A DNA stretch of 64,000 nt from Alloacidobacterium sp963823845 (GTDB taxonomy: Bacteria > Acidobacteriota > Terriglobia > Terriglobales > Acidobacteriaceae). The stretch spans positions 1 through 64,000 of the forward strand of contig CAWGND010000021.1 of the NCBI GenBank assembly GCA_963823845.1, in the 5' to 3' direction. A program made the translations under genes and the position numbers. The notes beneath the pieces are model-generated. The model did no database searches. It was not told the DNA's origin and was given only the letters and a program-made list of their open reading frames with translations. Each line of letters begins with the position of its first letter. The stretch's first letter is position 1. Shown here one piece after another: positions 1 through 9,224 of the stretch.

Positions 1-978
1 AATTTGCACGTTCCCGGACCCTGCGAACAGGCATTGTTTATGCGCGCGGCGCATTCCATGGCCTGACTTGTGGCGCGTTGTCGCTCATGGGAAATGACTA
101 CTGGCGTGAAGGCTTTGGCCCCATGCTTTCGGACACTTTTGAGTGCCATTCAACGACACGGCTGCGCTGGCCCTGTTCTCACCGCTCACAAGATCGCTGC
201 TGTAGTGCTCGAGCCGGTACAGGGCGAAGCCGGAATTGTGGTGCCAGAGCCGGGGTATTTGAATAGTGCTGAAGAACTGTGCCGCAAACACGGTGCCCTG
301 TTTGTGCTCGACGAGGTGCAAACAGGAATGGGGCGCACAGGACGCTTTCTTGCCGGACAGTACCATGGAGTTTCGCCGGACATGGTTGTGATGGCTAAGG
401 CATTGAGCGGCGGCTTGGTTCCATGTGCCGCCGTTCTGATGAGCATGAGATTTATGCCGCGGCCTACGGTTCTGTGAAGCGGGCCATCATCCACACGTCT
501 ACCTACAGCGAGAACGGACTGGCTATGCGCGCTGGTCTAGCTACCCTGGCAGTGCTCGACCGGAACGATTAACAGATCGTGCCGAGCTTGTGGGGAAGGA
601 TTTGCGGCGGAAGTTAAGAAACGCCTTACGGTCCTACGAAATGGTGCGTGAAGTTCGCGGCATGGGGCTGATGAATGGCATTGTTTTCGAACCTCCTCGC
701 CAGATGAGCCTTCGACTCTCTTTTGAAATGTTCAAGGCAATTCACCCCGGCATGTTCGGCCAGCTGCTTGCGCGGCGGCTCTTTCACGAACATCGCATTC
801 TTTCTCAAGTCTGTGGAAACAACTTCATGGTGCTGAAGGTGGCTCCCCCTCTGGTCGTAACGGAGGCGCAGATCGGTATTATGTCGACTCCATTACTTCC
901 GTCGTTGAAGAGCTTCATTCTTCTTCAACTTTTTGGTCCGATGCACTGGAGCCTGGGCGGCGAGCCATTCGTTTATAG
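1..978 (+). pseudogene. Class III aminotransferase, multiply frameshifted, left end cut off
   Basis: Fragments of one PLP-dependent class III aminotransferase can be read across three frames. The order matches the family: HGLTCGALSLMGNDYWR near 50-110, IAAVVLEPVQGEAGI near 195, the cofactor-binding LDEVQTGMGRTG near 310, the region with the Schiff-base lysine (MAKALSGGLVP) near 390, then TSTYSENGLAMRAGLATL near 500, and CGNNFMVLKVAPPLVV near 810. The C-terminus ends at a TAG at 976-978. Frame changes are needed near 140, 190, 440, 570 and 880, so no full-length product is possible. The true start lies left of the window. Family members transfer amino groups from amino acids or omega-amines; the substrate cannot be told. 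It lies upstream of an oxidoreductase and a YceI gene on the same strand, perhaps a decayed lipid or polyketide cluster. Confidence 0.8.
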
Positions 979-1097
979 CTGAACATTTTCTTAGAGGAAT
1001 ACTTGCATGATCATTGGCGAAGCCAATTTTATTTGGATTGTCGCAGCATTATGTCCGAGATTCTGGGCGCTGTGTCGAGCGCTGAAGAGCGCGGATA

Positions 1098-2316
1098 TTG
1101 AACCTCGGGACACGTCTACATTCTTCGTCTGATCCCGCGGGCTTTCGCTCCAATTTGGTGCCGCTGAATGGAGAATCAACAGGTAGTAAGGCGCTTGACT
1201 ACAGATTGCTCGTCGTTGGTGGTGGGCCAGCCGGGTTATCCGCTGCCATCGCCCTGCGACAAAAGGTATCGATTGTGTGGTTGTCGAAGCACTTCCCAGC
1301 GATCGACAAAGCTTGCGGTGAGGGATTGATGCCGGACGCCCTGGCTACGCTTGCCAGCCTGGGGATGGAGATCACGGAACGTGATGGATACTCCTTTCGC
1401 GGTATTCGCTTCGCAAACTCCGTTCATCATGTCGACGCGCACTTTCCCTATGGAACGGGTGTTGGAGTGCGTCGCACGCGGCTGCACTCCTCTCTTGCGG
1501 AACACGCCCACAAGGCGGGCGCCCGAATACGATGGAACAGCCGCCTCAAATTCCTCGGCCAGAACTCGGCGCTGGTTAACGGCGAAGAAATAAAGTTCAG
1601 GTGGCTTATAGGCGCAGATGGCCACGCCTCTTTTGTCCGGCGATGGGCGGGACTCGATGCTCATCGAAAGGAAAGCCGGCGCTATGGTTTTCGGCGTCAC
1701 TATCAAATCAAACCGTGGAGTGAGTATGTCGAGATCCACTGGGGGCTCGCCGGTCAAGTCTACGTGACACCAATAGCGCCCGACTGTTTGTGTGTTGTCT
1801 ACATTACACGAGACAGGCAGAGTAGTCGCCGCGACATACTCGAAAGCTTTCCTGAAATTGCACGTCGCCTGCGCGGCACTATTGTGCTGTCCCAGCAGAA
1901 GGGTGCTGTTTCTGCTACTCGAAGACTACATCAGGTAGCGAACAGCTTGGGTGCTCTCATCGGCGATGCATCTGGTTCCGCAGACGCGATCACAGGTGAA
2001 GGATTGGCGATGACGTTTCGCCAGGCGCAAGAACTAGCCAATGCGATTGAAGCTGGATCGTTGGAGTCATACTGCCATGCGCACGAAGAGATTAGCAGAC
2101 TGCCCCCACGCAATGGGAGCCCTCATGCTGACCATGGATCGTTGGCCTGCTCTTGAGATACGTGCGATGGGGGCGCTCGCGTCAAATCCGGCGCTTTTCC
2201 ATGAACTGCTGTCGGTTCACATGGGCGTAAAGAGCTTATTAGGATTTGCCGTTCGCAGAGGACCTCAGCTGGGATGGAATCTGATCACGAACCGCATTCG
2301 AGCACAGGAGGGATAA
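1098..2316 (+). pseudogene. FAD-dependent oxidoreductase (geranylgeranyl-reductase/monooxygenase-like), one frameshift
   Basis: The N-terminal part has the dinucleotide-binding fold (LLVVGGGPAGLSAAIAL) and a later GxxGD-type segment (GALIGDASGSADAITGEG), both typical of flavin-dependent reductases and hydroxylases. The first frame ends at 2156. The expected C-terminal part (GALMLTMDRWPALEIRAMG...) continues in another frame to the TAA at 2314-2316. The switch falls at the run of five C near 2104, so one base gained or lost breaks the gene. A sequencing error in the homopolymer is the alternative. The start could be the TTG at 1098 or the in-frame GTG at 1158. The stop abuts the next gene's GTG directly, so the two were probably co-transcribed. 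Confidence 0.75.
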
Positions 2317-2937
2317 GTGCGATTGAAGTACAGAGCCTCTGGTGTCTGCGCAAAGTTTTTGCGTACGTGTGCTTTTCACTGCGTGCTTCTTCTTTTGGGC
2401 GGTGCCTCTACGGCCAGAGCACAACAAGCGCGCGGTATCGATATAAAACTCGATCCCGGGACCACAGTGATTCACTGGACACTCGGCGATGTTCTCCACA
2501 CGGTTCGGGGAACATTCAAACTGAAGAGCGGCCTCGTCCATCTTGATCCGGAGACGGGAGCCGTGACGGGATCGGTTGTTGTAGACGCCACCAGCGGCGA
2601 GAGCGGCAACTCCATGCGAGACCAGGTGATGCACAACAAGATCCTTGAGAGTTCCCGGTATCAAACCATAACGTTCCGCCCTGTACATCTGAATGTCAAG
2701 TTCGACCCGAATCGAGAACAGGCCATCACCGTGGATGGCATCTTTAGCCTGCACGGACAGGATCATTCTCTGCAGTTGAATGTGAACGTGCACCCTGCTT
2801 CAGGAACGATCACTCTCAATACACATTTCACGGTGCCGTACGTGCAGTGGGGTTTGAAAGACCCAAGCACCTTCGTCCTTCGAGTGGACAAAGACGTATC
2901 GATCGATATCGAAGCGACTGCGCAACTGAAGCCGTAG
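2317..2937 (+). CDS. YceI family periplasmic protein
   Basis: 206 residues. A signal peptide (hydrophobic stretch near residues 18-35, cleavage after ARA) is followed by a YceI-type lipocalin-like domain. YceI domains are beta barrels that bind polyisoprenoid chains in the periplasm. Visible family signs are the TVIHWTLGDVLHTVRGTFKL opening, SMRDQVMHNKILESSRYQTITF in the middle, and the closing VDKDVSIDIEATAQL. The GTG start at 2317 follows the upstream stop with no gap and has an AGGAGG-type site just before it (2305-2312). Its place right behind a flavin reductase fits a lipid-related operon, but that link is inference. Confidence 0.9.
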   Translation: MRLKYRASGVCAKFLRTCAFHCVLLLLGGASTARAQQARGIDIKLDPGTTVIHWTLGDVLHTVRGTFKLKSGLVHLDPETGAVTGSVVVDATSGESGNSMRDQVMHNKILESSRYQTITFRPVHLNVKFDPNREQAITVDGIFSLHGQDHSLQLNVNVHPASGTITLNTHFTVPYVQWGLKDPSTFVLRVDKDVSIDIEATAQLKP

Positions 2938-2976
2938 CGAGTACGGTCAATGTCTTAGGGGCATTAATGTCATAAG

Positions 2977-2992
2977 TCTTGAGGGATTAAGA
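2977..2992. promoter_or_regulatory. Palindrome TCTTGA-GGGA-TTAAGA (operator candidate)
   Basis: Inverted repeat with 5 of 6 paired bases around a 4-bp spacer. It differs by one base from the perfect TCTTAA-N4-TTAAGA palindromes found twice at 7269-7318. It sits immediately before the ATG at 2993 and about 360 bp upstream of the exported protein starting at 3348. The shared architecture suggests one regulator; which protein binds is unknown. Confidence 0.45.
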
Positions 2993-3271
2993 ATGGCTAC
3001 TCAACCAACGGGATTCGTCGAGCTGGTAGCGGAGCCAAAGATGCTTGATGAACCTAGCATAAGTGCCTCGCAGCGCTGGCTGTTGTTGCTGACGCCGTTC
3101 GTTATCTTGCTACACGGCTATCATTCCTTCGCTGACGACGCCGGCATTTATGTAACAGGTGTCGTCAAGATCGTCTCTTCCATCCGACAGACAAGATCAG
3201 GCTCAAAGGCAAAGATCGGGTTGCGCTTCGGTGTCCCTACCGGAATGCGGCCGTTCAAGTATGCCCACTAA
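2993..3271 (+). pseudogene. N-terminal remnant of a membrane protein
   Basis: An open frame of 92 codons with one clear membrane segment (WLLLLTPFVILLHGYHSF, about residues 29-46) followed by ADDAGIYVTGVVKIV. That pattern resembles the start of polytopic glycosyltransferase-like membrane proteins, whose first loop carries acidic residues. After about residue 60 the sequence becomes low-quality and Arg/Ser-rich, as expected past a frameshift, and no downstream membrane segments follow. I take it as a truncated remnant. A short genuine single-pass protein is the less likely alternative. Confidence 0.45.
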
Positions 3272-3347
3272 GACCCGTCGCAAAGGATCAATTGCGACGT
3301 TCCGGAGAGAGATAACCATTACGTTTCGGACTTTCACAGGAGCTACA

Positions 3348-4478
3348 GTGAGATTGAAGGTGAAGACGATCATCTACGGCGTGACGGTTCCAACGCTTCT
3401 TTTCATGCCCCCGGATCTGATATTGGGGCAATCCCCAACGACTCATGCGCAGGAGAGTTGGAACTTGACCGCACGCGACAGCAGTCTCCCGAATGCGCCG
3501 CAACCGGTACAAGTCAGCAGTCAACCTGGAGAAAAGGGACCCTCACAGACCGATACCGGGAATATTTCCGGGACGGTGCTCGATACGAGGGGAGACGTGC
3601 TGCAGGGAGCGAAGGTGACTCTCGCAGGCCAATCGGGTCCCGATGTACGGACCGTAGAATCTGGCAGCGATGGGCAATTCGCGTTCACGAGCTTACCGCC
3701 GGATGCTTACAGGATCACCGTGACGGCGCCAGGGATGAACCGTTTCACCTCGGCCCAAATCCTATTGCACGCAGGCGAGTTTCGCCTTGTGCCAGCGGTA
3801 ACGCTCTCGGTTTCCGGTGGCTCCACGAGTGTAACAGTGACCGGAAACAAGGAGGAACTGTCGCTGGAGCAGGTGCAGATCGCAGTCCAGCAGCGCGTGG
3901 TTGGCGTCATTCCAAACTTTTACAGCACCTACGACTGGAACGCCCCGCCAATGGAAGCGAAGCAGAAGTTTCAACTGAGCTTCCGGTCTATCATCGACCC
4001 GGTTTCGTTCTTAACAGTGGCCGCGATCGCAGGTGCGGAGCAGTACCAGAACGATTTCCCCGACTATGGCGGCGGAATTGAAGGATACGGAAAGCGATAC
4101 GGGGCTGCGTTGGCGAACCACGTCTCGGCCGACCTGCTGGGCAAAGCCCTGTATCCTTCCTTATTCCATGAAGACCCACGCTATTTCTATAAAGGAAAGG
4201 GGAGCTTCCGCTCGCGTGCCCTCTATGCGATGTCCGCCGCCGTCATGACCCGGACCGATGACGGACGGTGGAGGTTCAATTACTCGAACGTTCTCGGCAA
4301 CTTCTCCGCCGGAGCTATTTCGAATCTTTACTATCCCGAGTCCGACCGCGGAGTCTCGCTGTTCCTGCTCAACGCATTGGCCGACACGGGCGCCGATGCT
4401 GCGGTCAATCTGATCCGCGAATTCCTCTTGAAAGGGATCACGACTCACGTTCCCAAAGGGGCGAACGGCCAGCCATAA
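3348..4478 (+). CDS. Exported protein with carboxypeptidase-regulatory-like domain
   Basis: 376 residues from the GTG at 3348, which has AGGAG 6 bp upstream; a longer open frame back to 3159 lacks such a site. The N-terminus is a signal peptide (hydrophobic TIIYGVTVPTLLFM). Residues about 68-125 (NISGTVLDTRGDVLQGAKV ... FAFTSLPPDAYRITVTAPG) match the small beta-sandwich CarboxypepD-regulatory fold that opens many Acidobacteria outer-membrane receptors. The rest has no beta-barrel length: it is a conserved-looking domain of about 230 residues (SFRSIIDPVSFLTVAAIAG, YPSLFHEDPRYFYKG) of unknown role. Location is probably the cell envelope. It may be a short relative of receptor proteins rather than a transporter. 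Confidence 0.8.
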   Translation: MRLKVKTIIYGVTVPTLLFMPPDLILGQSPTTHAQESWNLTARDSSLPNAPQPVQVSSQPGEKGPSQTDTGNISGTVLDTRGDVLQGAKVTLAGQSGPDVRTVESGSDGQFAFTSLPPDAYRITVTAPGMNRFTSAQILLHAGEFRLVPAVTLSVSGGSTSVTVTGNKEELSLEQVQIAVQQRVVGVIPNFYSTYDWNAPPMEAKQKFQLSFRSIIDPVSFLTVAAIAGAEQYQNDFPDYGGGIEGYGKRYGAALANHVSADLLGKALYPSLFHEDPRYFYKGKGSFRSRALYAMSAAVMTRTDDGRWRFNYSNVLGNFSAGAISNLYYPESDRGVSLFLLNALADTGADAAVNLIREFLLKGITTHVPKGANGQP

Positions 4479-4526
4479 CGTGAAGGGCCGCAGGGACTCT
4501 CGATTGATTGGTGCGATGGGTTTTGA

Positions 4527-5363
4527 CTACAACCCACCCGCGACATGCGATCGGCTATGCTTCTTAAACACGTAGTGCCCGATCAGCCATCCGGCAACAC
4601 CGCCCACCAGCACGTCGGTAGGAAAATGCTCCTGGCCAAGGACTCGCGTAAGGCACACTCCTGTCGCGGCTGTGTAGACGCCCGCTTCCACCCACTTCGA
4701 CGGATATTCTCCAGCAATGACTGCTGCCACGGACCATGCCAACGTGCTATGTGACGACGGAAAAGAGCCGTCCGCCCCCACGTTAGGGGCGAAAAAATCA
4801 CCTGCGGCGTTGTTAACGAGAGGCCGCTCTCGCCGCAATATGATTTTTGACACTTCCTCTACCACCACGGCATCCGCAAGCGCCTCTCCACTGAGAATGC
4901 CTGTTTCGCGTGCATGTGCATTTCCTTTGAACACTCCGATCCCAAACAGCGTCACCGGTACTGCTATTTCGCTGCCCAGCAGATAGTTCGACGCATTCAC
5001 ATTGTCCTTGTTGAAGGTTCGATCGTGCGAAAGATCCCGCATAGCATCTGTGTCGGTCGCCAATGTGGCGCCGGTCGCCGCGCCGAGCGGTAATAACCAC
5101 AATAAGTCATGGGGTCGTATGCGTACGGGACTGGTCCAGATTGGAATCTGGTCCTTGACGATGGCGAGCGGCAGCCCTTTGACAGTCGGTTGACTTGACG
5201 CTGTCGGTGCGTCTGGCAATCCACCATTCGGACCTCCCCCGTCGTCTGTATGCACAGGTGGAGAGACCGGAAACCCATAGCTTGCTGAACATGTACAAAT
5301 GATGCATACACAGCAGAAGGCAACAACACCTCGGAAGAACTTCTCAACGCGCACAGTATTCAT
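4527..5363 (-). CDS. Exported PAP2-family phosphatase
   Basis: 278 residues. A signal peptide (VVAFCCVCIICTCSASYG) is followed by the three-part PAP2 active site: K-x6-RP as KIILRRERP, PSSHS, and R-x5-H-x3-D as LTRVLGQEHFPTD. This places it with type 2 phosphatidic acid phosphatases, which remove phosphate from lipid phosphates such as undecaprenyl pyrophosphate or phosphatidate at the outer face of the inner membrane. Stretches near residues 85-105, 150-170 and 235-260 are hydrophobic but few, so it may be mostly periplasmic. It is convergent with the exported protein at 3348 and stands alone as a transcription unit. Confidence 0.88.
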   Translation of the reverse strand: MNTVRVEKFFRGVVAFCCVCIICTCSASYGFPVSPPVHTDDGGGPNGGLPDAPTASSQPTVKGLPLAIVKDQIPIWTSPVRIRPHDLLWLLPLGAATGATLATDTDAMRDLSHDRTFNKDNVNASNYLLGSEIAVPVTLFGIGVFKGNAHARETGILSGEALADAVVVEEVSKIILRRERPLVNNAAGDFFAPNVGADGSFPSSHSTLAWSVAAVIAGEYPSKWVEAGVYTAATGVCLTRVLGQEHFPTDVLVGGVAGWLIGHYVFKKHSRSHVAGGL

Positions 5364-5502
5364 AGACCCCTCCCCTTGCCATAAGCAGAGACGAACACGT
5401 TCAAGGAAAACCCGCCGAAGTGCAGTTCAACTACAGCCTTGTTGCGCCATATCGGTTGTACTCAACGTGGTCTATCTCGCGTATCAGCACTGTGAAGTGA
5501 AA

Positions 5503-6858
5503 TCACTGAGACGGCGCAGCCGTTGCGTTCAAAGAATTCCGTCTCGGCATCGTAATGATTTCAACGCGCGTGTTCTTAGCCAGAACCACCTGCTGGCCGC
5601 GTGCGATCCAGCGGCTATAGAACGAGAGTGCCGCTCCATAATATCCAATACCTGCCGCGACATTTCGAGAGCTTGCCACAATTCCAACAATTCGGCCAAC
5701 GACGCCGAAACCATTCGATGCGACAGCGCCATTAGCCGCCTGGCTGCCGTCTTCATCAAAGGCTCGGCTAGCAAGTACGCTGAGCACCAGTGGCACGATC
5801 ACTCGATTCTGCGGCTTTGGCTGTACCCCTCCCTCGGGATCGAGTTGTAGCCCAGACGACGCGTTCGAGTCCACTCCCGCAAGACTGCCTTCTACATGTT
5901 CGACAAAACCGTCTGGCAGCTTTAGTTTCCGGAAATTGAACCGTAGCTTTCCTTTGCGTCCAAATGAGCGCGCGGGCTTTGCCTTGGTAATGGTGCCAAT
6001 CAGCACTGCACCCTGCGGCACAGCCAAAACATGATTGTTTTCGAAAACAGGCTCAGCGACAACCGCATCGAATTTATTGCCCGGCTTCTCATCTGCGGAG
6101 CTGATGGTCTGCTTCAAATAAGCGTGTATTCGCCAGGGACTTTCCGCAGTAAGCTTCGACTCGACGCTTTTCTTGAGGGCCGAACCGGTTGAATCAGCAG
6201 GTTGTTCGTGATGGTCTGATGAATTCGGAGTGCCCGTCAGAATCAATGGCCGCGCCAGCTCTACGGTCCACGCAGTTCCTGCATTGATCCGCTCTGGGTG
6301 ATAGGGAAGCTGCTTGTAGAGAAACTGAACAAGACGGTCTCTCCGTCCCGGAGCGGTGACTAGAGCGATATCATCCTCCAACTGCTGCTTCAGAGATGCG
6401 ATTTGCTGAGAGACAACAGAGCCCTTCGTGCGGACTGATGGAGTGGAAAGGCGAAGGACGGGTGCCCCATCTGTAGCGTTTGCGCTTACAACAGGTAGAA
6501 CAGTTCCATCGGGCAACGTCAAATCATCGAACTGCACCACGGGAATATGGTATGGCGTGAAATCTCCCCACAATCTGGCGTGGACGCGACGCTGTTTGTC
6601 CGGATTAAGCTGCACTACATGACCCCGAAAAATACAGCCGGCGGGGATTGCAAGCTGATTCGCGGCGTAGACCGGATACAGCATGGGCGCTTCCAATGGC
6701 TCACCAATCTTCATCGGGACGTGACTGGCAAGCTGAACCGGAATCGGAGTAGACGCGGGAATCGATACTATTTGGGCGTGCAGTCGGTCCAAGGATGGAA
6801 GAACCGATGTCGAGGCGACCAGCAAGCTGAGAACGAGCACTCGGAAGAAGAATTTCAT
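5503..6858 (-). CDS. Exported protein with two VirB10/TrbI-like repeat modules
   Basis: 451 residues from the ATG at 6858, where a clean signal peptide begins (MKFFFRVLVLSLLVASTSVL, cleavage after LHAQ). A longer open frame upstream has no signal-like start. Two related modules occur at about residues 70-120 and 268-310, each of the form (I/V)P-x-G-x4-G ... R ... F-x-x-L-x-LPDG. That pattern recalls the beta-rich tail of TrbI/VirB10 proteins, but no transmembrane anchor or other type IV secretion gene is nearby. The C-terminal 80 residues are Gly/Ala/Val-rich (VPLVLSVLASRAF ... GRIVGIVASS) and could insert in a membrane. Function unknown; such proteins recur in Acidobacteria envelopes (general impression, not checked). 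Confidence 0.7.
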   Translation of the reverse strand: MKFFFRVLVLSLLVASTSVLPSLDRLHAQIVSIPASTPIPVQLASHVPMKIGEPLEAPMLYPVYAANQLAIPAGCIFRGHVVQLNPDKQRRVHARLWGDFTPYHIPVVQFDDLTLPDGTVLPVVSANATDGAPVLRLSTPSVRTKGSVVSQQIASLKQQLEDDIALVTAPGRRDRLVQFLYKQLPYHPERINAGTAWTVELARPLILTGTPNSSDHHEQPADSTGSALKKSVESKLTAESPWRIHAYLKQTISSADEKPGNKFDAVVAEPVFENNHVLAVPQGAVLIGTITKAKPARSFGRKGKLRFNFRKLKLPDGFVEHVEGSLAGVDSNASSGLQLDPEGGVQPKPQNRVIVPLVLSVLASRAFDEDGSQAANGAVASNGFGVVGRIVGIVASSRNVAAGIGYYGAALSFYSRWIARGQQVVLAKNTRVEIITMPRRNSLNATAAPSQ

Positions 6859-7000
6859 CACTTCACCAAAGGGCCACCGCACTACGCTCCGCATACGATG
6901 CAGTTGTGACCGCGCCTGAATGCGATATCCCAGGCGTAAAGAGAACGTGGTCTCACGGTACAGACTTGCCTCACAATAGTTTTTGCCATACGAACTAATC

Positions 7001-7201
7001 TCAGGTGTCCCCTGCTTCCGGCGGTCGGACAGCACAATCGTGGGCCTGGAATGCGCTCTGAACAATCAGAGGCGGCGTAACATCTGGAGCTACTGCGCCC
7101 TCTAGAAGAGGCATCGAAAAACCTTGCCCGCACGACGTGTATTTGTACACCATCACTTTTCCATACAGCGTCGTCTGCGGCCTCAGTGTTTTCTCGCTCA
7201 T
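7001..7201 (-). CDS. Small hypothetical protein
   Basis: 66 residues with a natural-looking composition (GKVMVYKYTSCGQGFSMPLL). A single CxxC-like motif is absent, but two cysteines and a histidine (TSCGQ, AHDC) could bind metal. The reading frame starts directly downstream of the paired palindromes at 7269-7318 on this strand, so it could be the first gene of that leftward unit. I do not recognise a family. It could be a spurious frame. Confidence 0.35.
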   Translation of the reverse strand: MSEKTLRPQTTLYGKVMVYKYTSCGQGFSMPLLEGAVAPDVTPPLIVQSAFQAHDCAVRPPEAGDT

Positions 7202-7268
7202 AGACTCCGCTTACCGGCTGCCCTCACTAATATCCGGAGGGGAAACAAAAGGGCGTGATACTCATTAG

Positions 7269-7318
7269 TCTTAATCACTTAAGATTTAAAAGTCAAGTCA
7301 TGTCTTAAGTCTTTAAGA
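7269..7318. promoter_or_regulatory. Two perfect TCTTAA-N4-TTAAGA palindromes in tandem
   Basis: Sites at 7269-7284 (spacer TCAC) and 7303-7318 (spacer GTCT) are perfect 6+6 inverted repeats. Their centres are 34 bp apart, close to three helical turns, inside an AT-rich 60-bp island. They lie between divergent genes (leftward from 7201/6858, rightward from 7447), a typical operator position. A near-match is at 2977-2992. The pattern fits a dimeric repressor binding cooperatively; the regulator is not identifiable here. Confidence 0.6.
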
Positions 7319-7446
7319 TATATCTAGCCTGAAAGCTGAAGACCGATTGCTTTTCCCTCTAAGATAGCCCCACCCTTCTGGCTGGGTGCCCCACATCTGG
7401 CCCTCACCATGGCAAGGTCGTAGGTTTTGGGCAGGAAGGAATGCTC

Positions 7447-8169
7447 ATGAACACCCTGGAGAGAGGGCTCCGGATGATGTCAGTCACGATTGCTCTCTTG
7501 GTCTCGTGCGCTATCAGTGGTGACGCTGTAAGTCTCGCGGAATCTCCAGATACCGTGATTACGCATGTTGAGGCGGTAATACGCGCGCGATTTGAACACA
7601 TCGCAAAGTATGGTGTCAGAGAGCACTATGCGGTCTATAGAAATGGCGCGTCCGAAACAGCCGCCGAACAGACGGTCCAGGTCACATATCAAAAGAGCAC
7701 GGGCATCACCGATACCACCGCCTCAAAGGCTGGTTCATCGATGTGGCTAAGTCGAGCAATTGAACCCGCCTTGGAATCAGAGAGGGAGGTAAATGATGTA
7801 ACAATGCGCCACCAGGTCACGCTCACTCCAGAAAACTATGAGTTCGAAGTCGACCCTGCCAGGGATTCAGTAAACGGTCGGGACTGTTTAGTCCTGGAAT
7901 TGAAGCCACGAAGAAAGAGCCCCTATCTGCTGAACGGTAAAGCGTGGGTAGATGCAAAGACTTATCTGTTGGTCCGGATTCGTGGTACTCAGTCCAGAAG
8001 TTCCTCTCTATTGGCAGGATTACCCTTGATTACTCGCGACTTCGCAAACATAAGTGGCTTCGCGATGGTCGTCCACGAGGAAATAGAGGCACACACATTT
8101 TTGTTTGGACAGACGGTCATAAGGATTGACTACGATGGCTACGACATTCAGCGCGATGAGAGACCTTGA
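7447..8169 (+). CDS. Exported protein, LolA/DUF-type lipoprotein-handling fold possible
   Basis: About 240 residues. The AGGAAGGA site ends 2 bp before the ATG at 7441 and 8 bp before the ATG at 7447, so 7447 is the better start. A signal peptide (MMSVTIALLVSCAISGDAV) is followed by a beta-rich domain with paired strands such as DCLVLELKPRRKSPYLLNGKAWVDAKTYLLVRIRG (order: NGRDCLVLELKP, then KAWVDAKTYLLVRI). That pattern is seen in LolA-like and outer-membrane lipoprotein-sorting relatives. The match is by appearance only. It is expressed from the side of the paired palindromes and precedes a MITE. Confidence 0.65.
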   Translation: MNTLERGLRMMSVTIALLVSCAISGDAVSLAESPDTVITHVEAVIRARFEHIAKYGVREHYAVYRNGASETAAEQTVQVTYQKSTGITDTTASKAGSSMWLSRAIEPALESEREVNDVTMRHQVTLTPENYEFEVDPARDSVNGRDCLVLELKPRRKSPYLLNGKAWVDAKTYLLVRIRGTQSRSSSLLAGLPLITRDFANISGFAMVVHEEIEAHTFLFGQTVIRIDYDGYDIQRDERP

Positions 8170-8280
8170 GTGAAGTGTCCCATCCACTGAAGTAGTCATC
8201 TGGAGTTGGATTACTTCCATTAGGCCGACATGCATGTAAGTTAAGCGGGGCCTCGGCCCGCGAAATCCCATGAAAATCGC

Positions 8281-8450
8281 CTAGGAACTTGTTGAAAAAC
8301 GATTCCGGCTATCCAATGCAGCCAGCCAGGACAAATCAGCGTCGCGCAAAAATGGCCTGCAACGCGCCGATCCGCCCTCTGTATACATTTCTGGTCACTT
8401 TTTCGGAGTCTAAAGTAAGTGCCTAAATGAGTTTTTCAACAAGTTCCTAG
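8281..8450. mobile_element. 170-bp MITE with 20-bp perfect inverted ends and CTAG flanks
   Basis: The left end CTAGGAACTTGTTGAAAAAC (8281-8300) is exactly the reverse complement of the right end (8431-8450). No reading frame lies between. CTAG at each outer edge may be a 4-bp target duplication, as also seen at the IS5-family element at 43359-45209. The internal TGTTGAAAAA resembles IS5-type ends (TGTTCACAC), so the element is probably a non-autonomous derivative moved in trans. Confidence 0.8.
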
Positions 8451-8657
8451 ATCCAAGGAATAATCCAGAACGGCTGGGAGTGGCGAGATCGAAATGACAG
8501 TGGAGATGCTCTTCGAATCCCGGCGCAAAGATTGACTCGCAAATAGACATCGAACCCGGCGGTGCAGCTGCTCCAGACGCGCGCGTTCGCACCAACGAAA
8601 ATTTTCTTGTCACAAATTCACTTCGGCTGGCGTTGTATAGGTGTAGAAGCAATTGGC

Positions 8658-9224
8658 ATGAGCGATCGCTGGATAGAAGCGGAGTTTGAAGCGATCTTTC
8701 GGGAGCACTACCAGCGCACCGTCCGTGTAATTCGGCGCGTGCTGCAGCGCGACTCCGAGGCCGAAGAGGTTTGCGCCGAGGTCTTCTTGAGGCTCTACCG
8801 CAATGGTCCGGGTGTTGCGGCCAGTGGACTCGTCGGCGGATGGCTCTATCGCACCGCGACTCGCGCGTCGATCGATGCCCTTCGCGCCAACCGGCGGCGG
8901 GGTGTAGAAGAGCAGTTGGAAGACAACGGCTCCGTTGAGACAGAAGGTCCCACCGAAAGCCCTCTTACCCTCCTACTGCGTCGAGAACGCATCGTCGAAG
9001 TGCGCGAGGTGCTGGCAAAGCTGAGGGTCGAGAAAGCGCAGCTTTTGCTATTGCGCCACAGCGGTCTGAGTTATCGAGAGATTGCCGAAGCCTTGCAAAT
9101 CAGCGTTAACTCGGTCGGTCAAAAACTGGCCCGGGCGGAGGCGGAGTTTTCCGCACTCTACGAACGACAACAACGCCGGAACAGCAAGGCACCGCAATTG
9201 CGGACAGCAAAGGAGGGGCAATGA
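8658..9224 (+). CDS. ECF-type RNA polymerase sigma factor
   Basis: 188 residues from the ATG at 8658. Region 2 (FEAIFREHYQRTVRVIRRVL, DSEAEEVCAEVFLRLYR) binds core polymerase and the -10 element. Region 4 is a clear helix-turn-helix (LSYREIAEALQISVNSVGQKL, about residues 133-153). The linker is short and regions 1 and 3 are missing, as in ECF (group 4) sigma factors. It overlaps the anti-sigma gene by ATGA, so the two are translationally coupled. ECF factors usually drive their own operon; here that would include the ABC exporter downstream. Confidence 0.93.
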   Translation: MSDRWIEAEFEAIFREHYQRTVRVIRRVLQRDSEAEEVCAEVFLRLYRNGPGVAASGLVGGWLYRTATRASIDALRANRRRGVEEQLEDNGSVETEGPTESPLTLLLRRERIVEVREVLAKLRVEKAQLLLLRHSGLSYREIAEALQISVNSVGQKLARAEAEFSALYERQQRRNSKAPQLRTAKEGQ

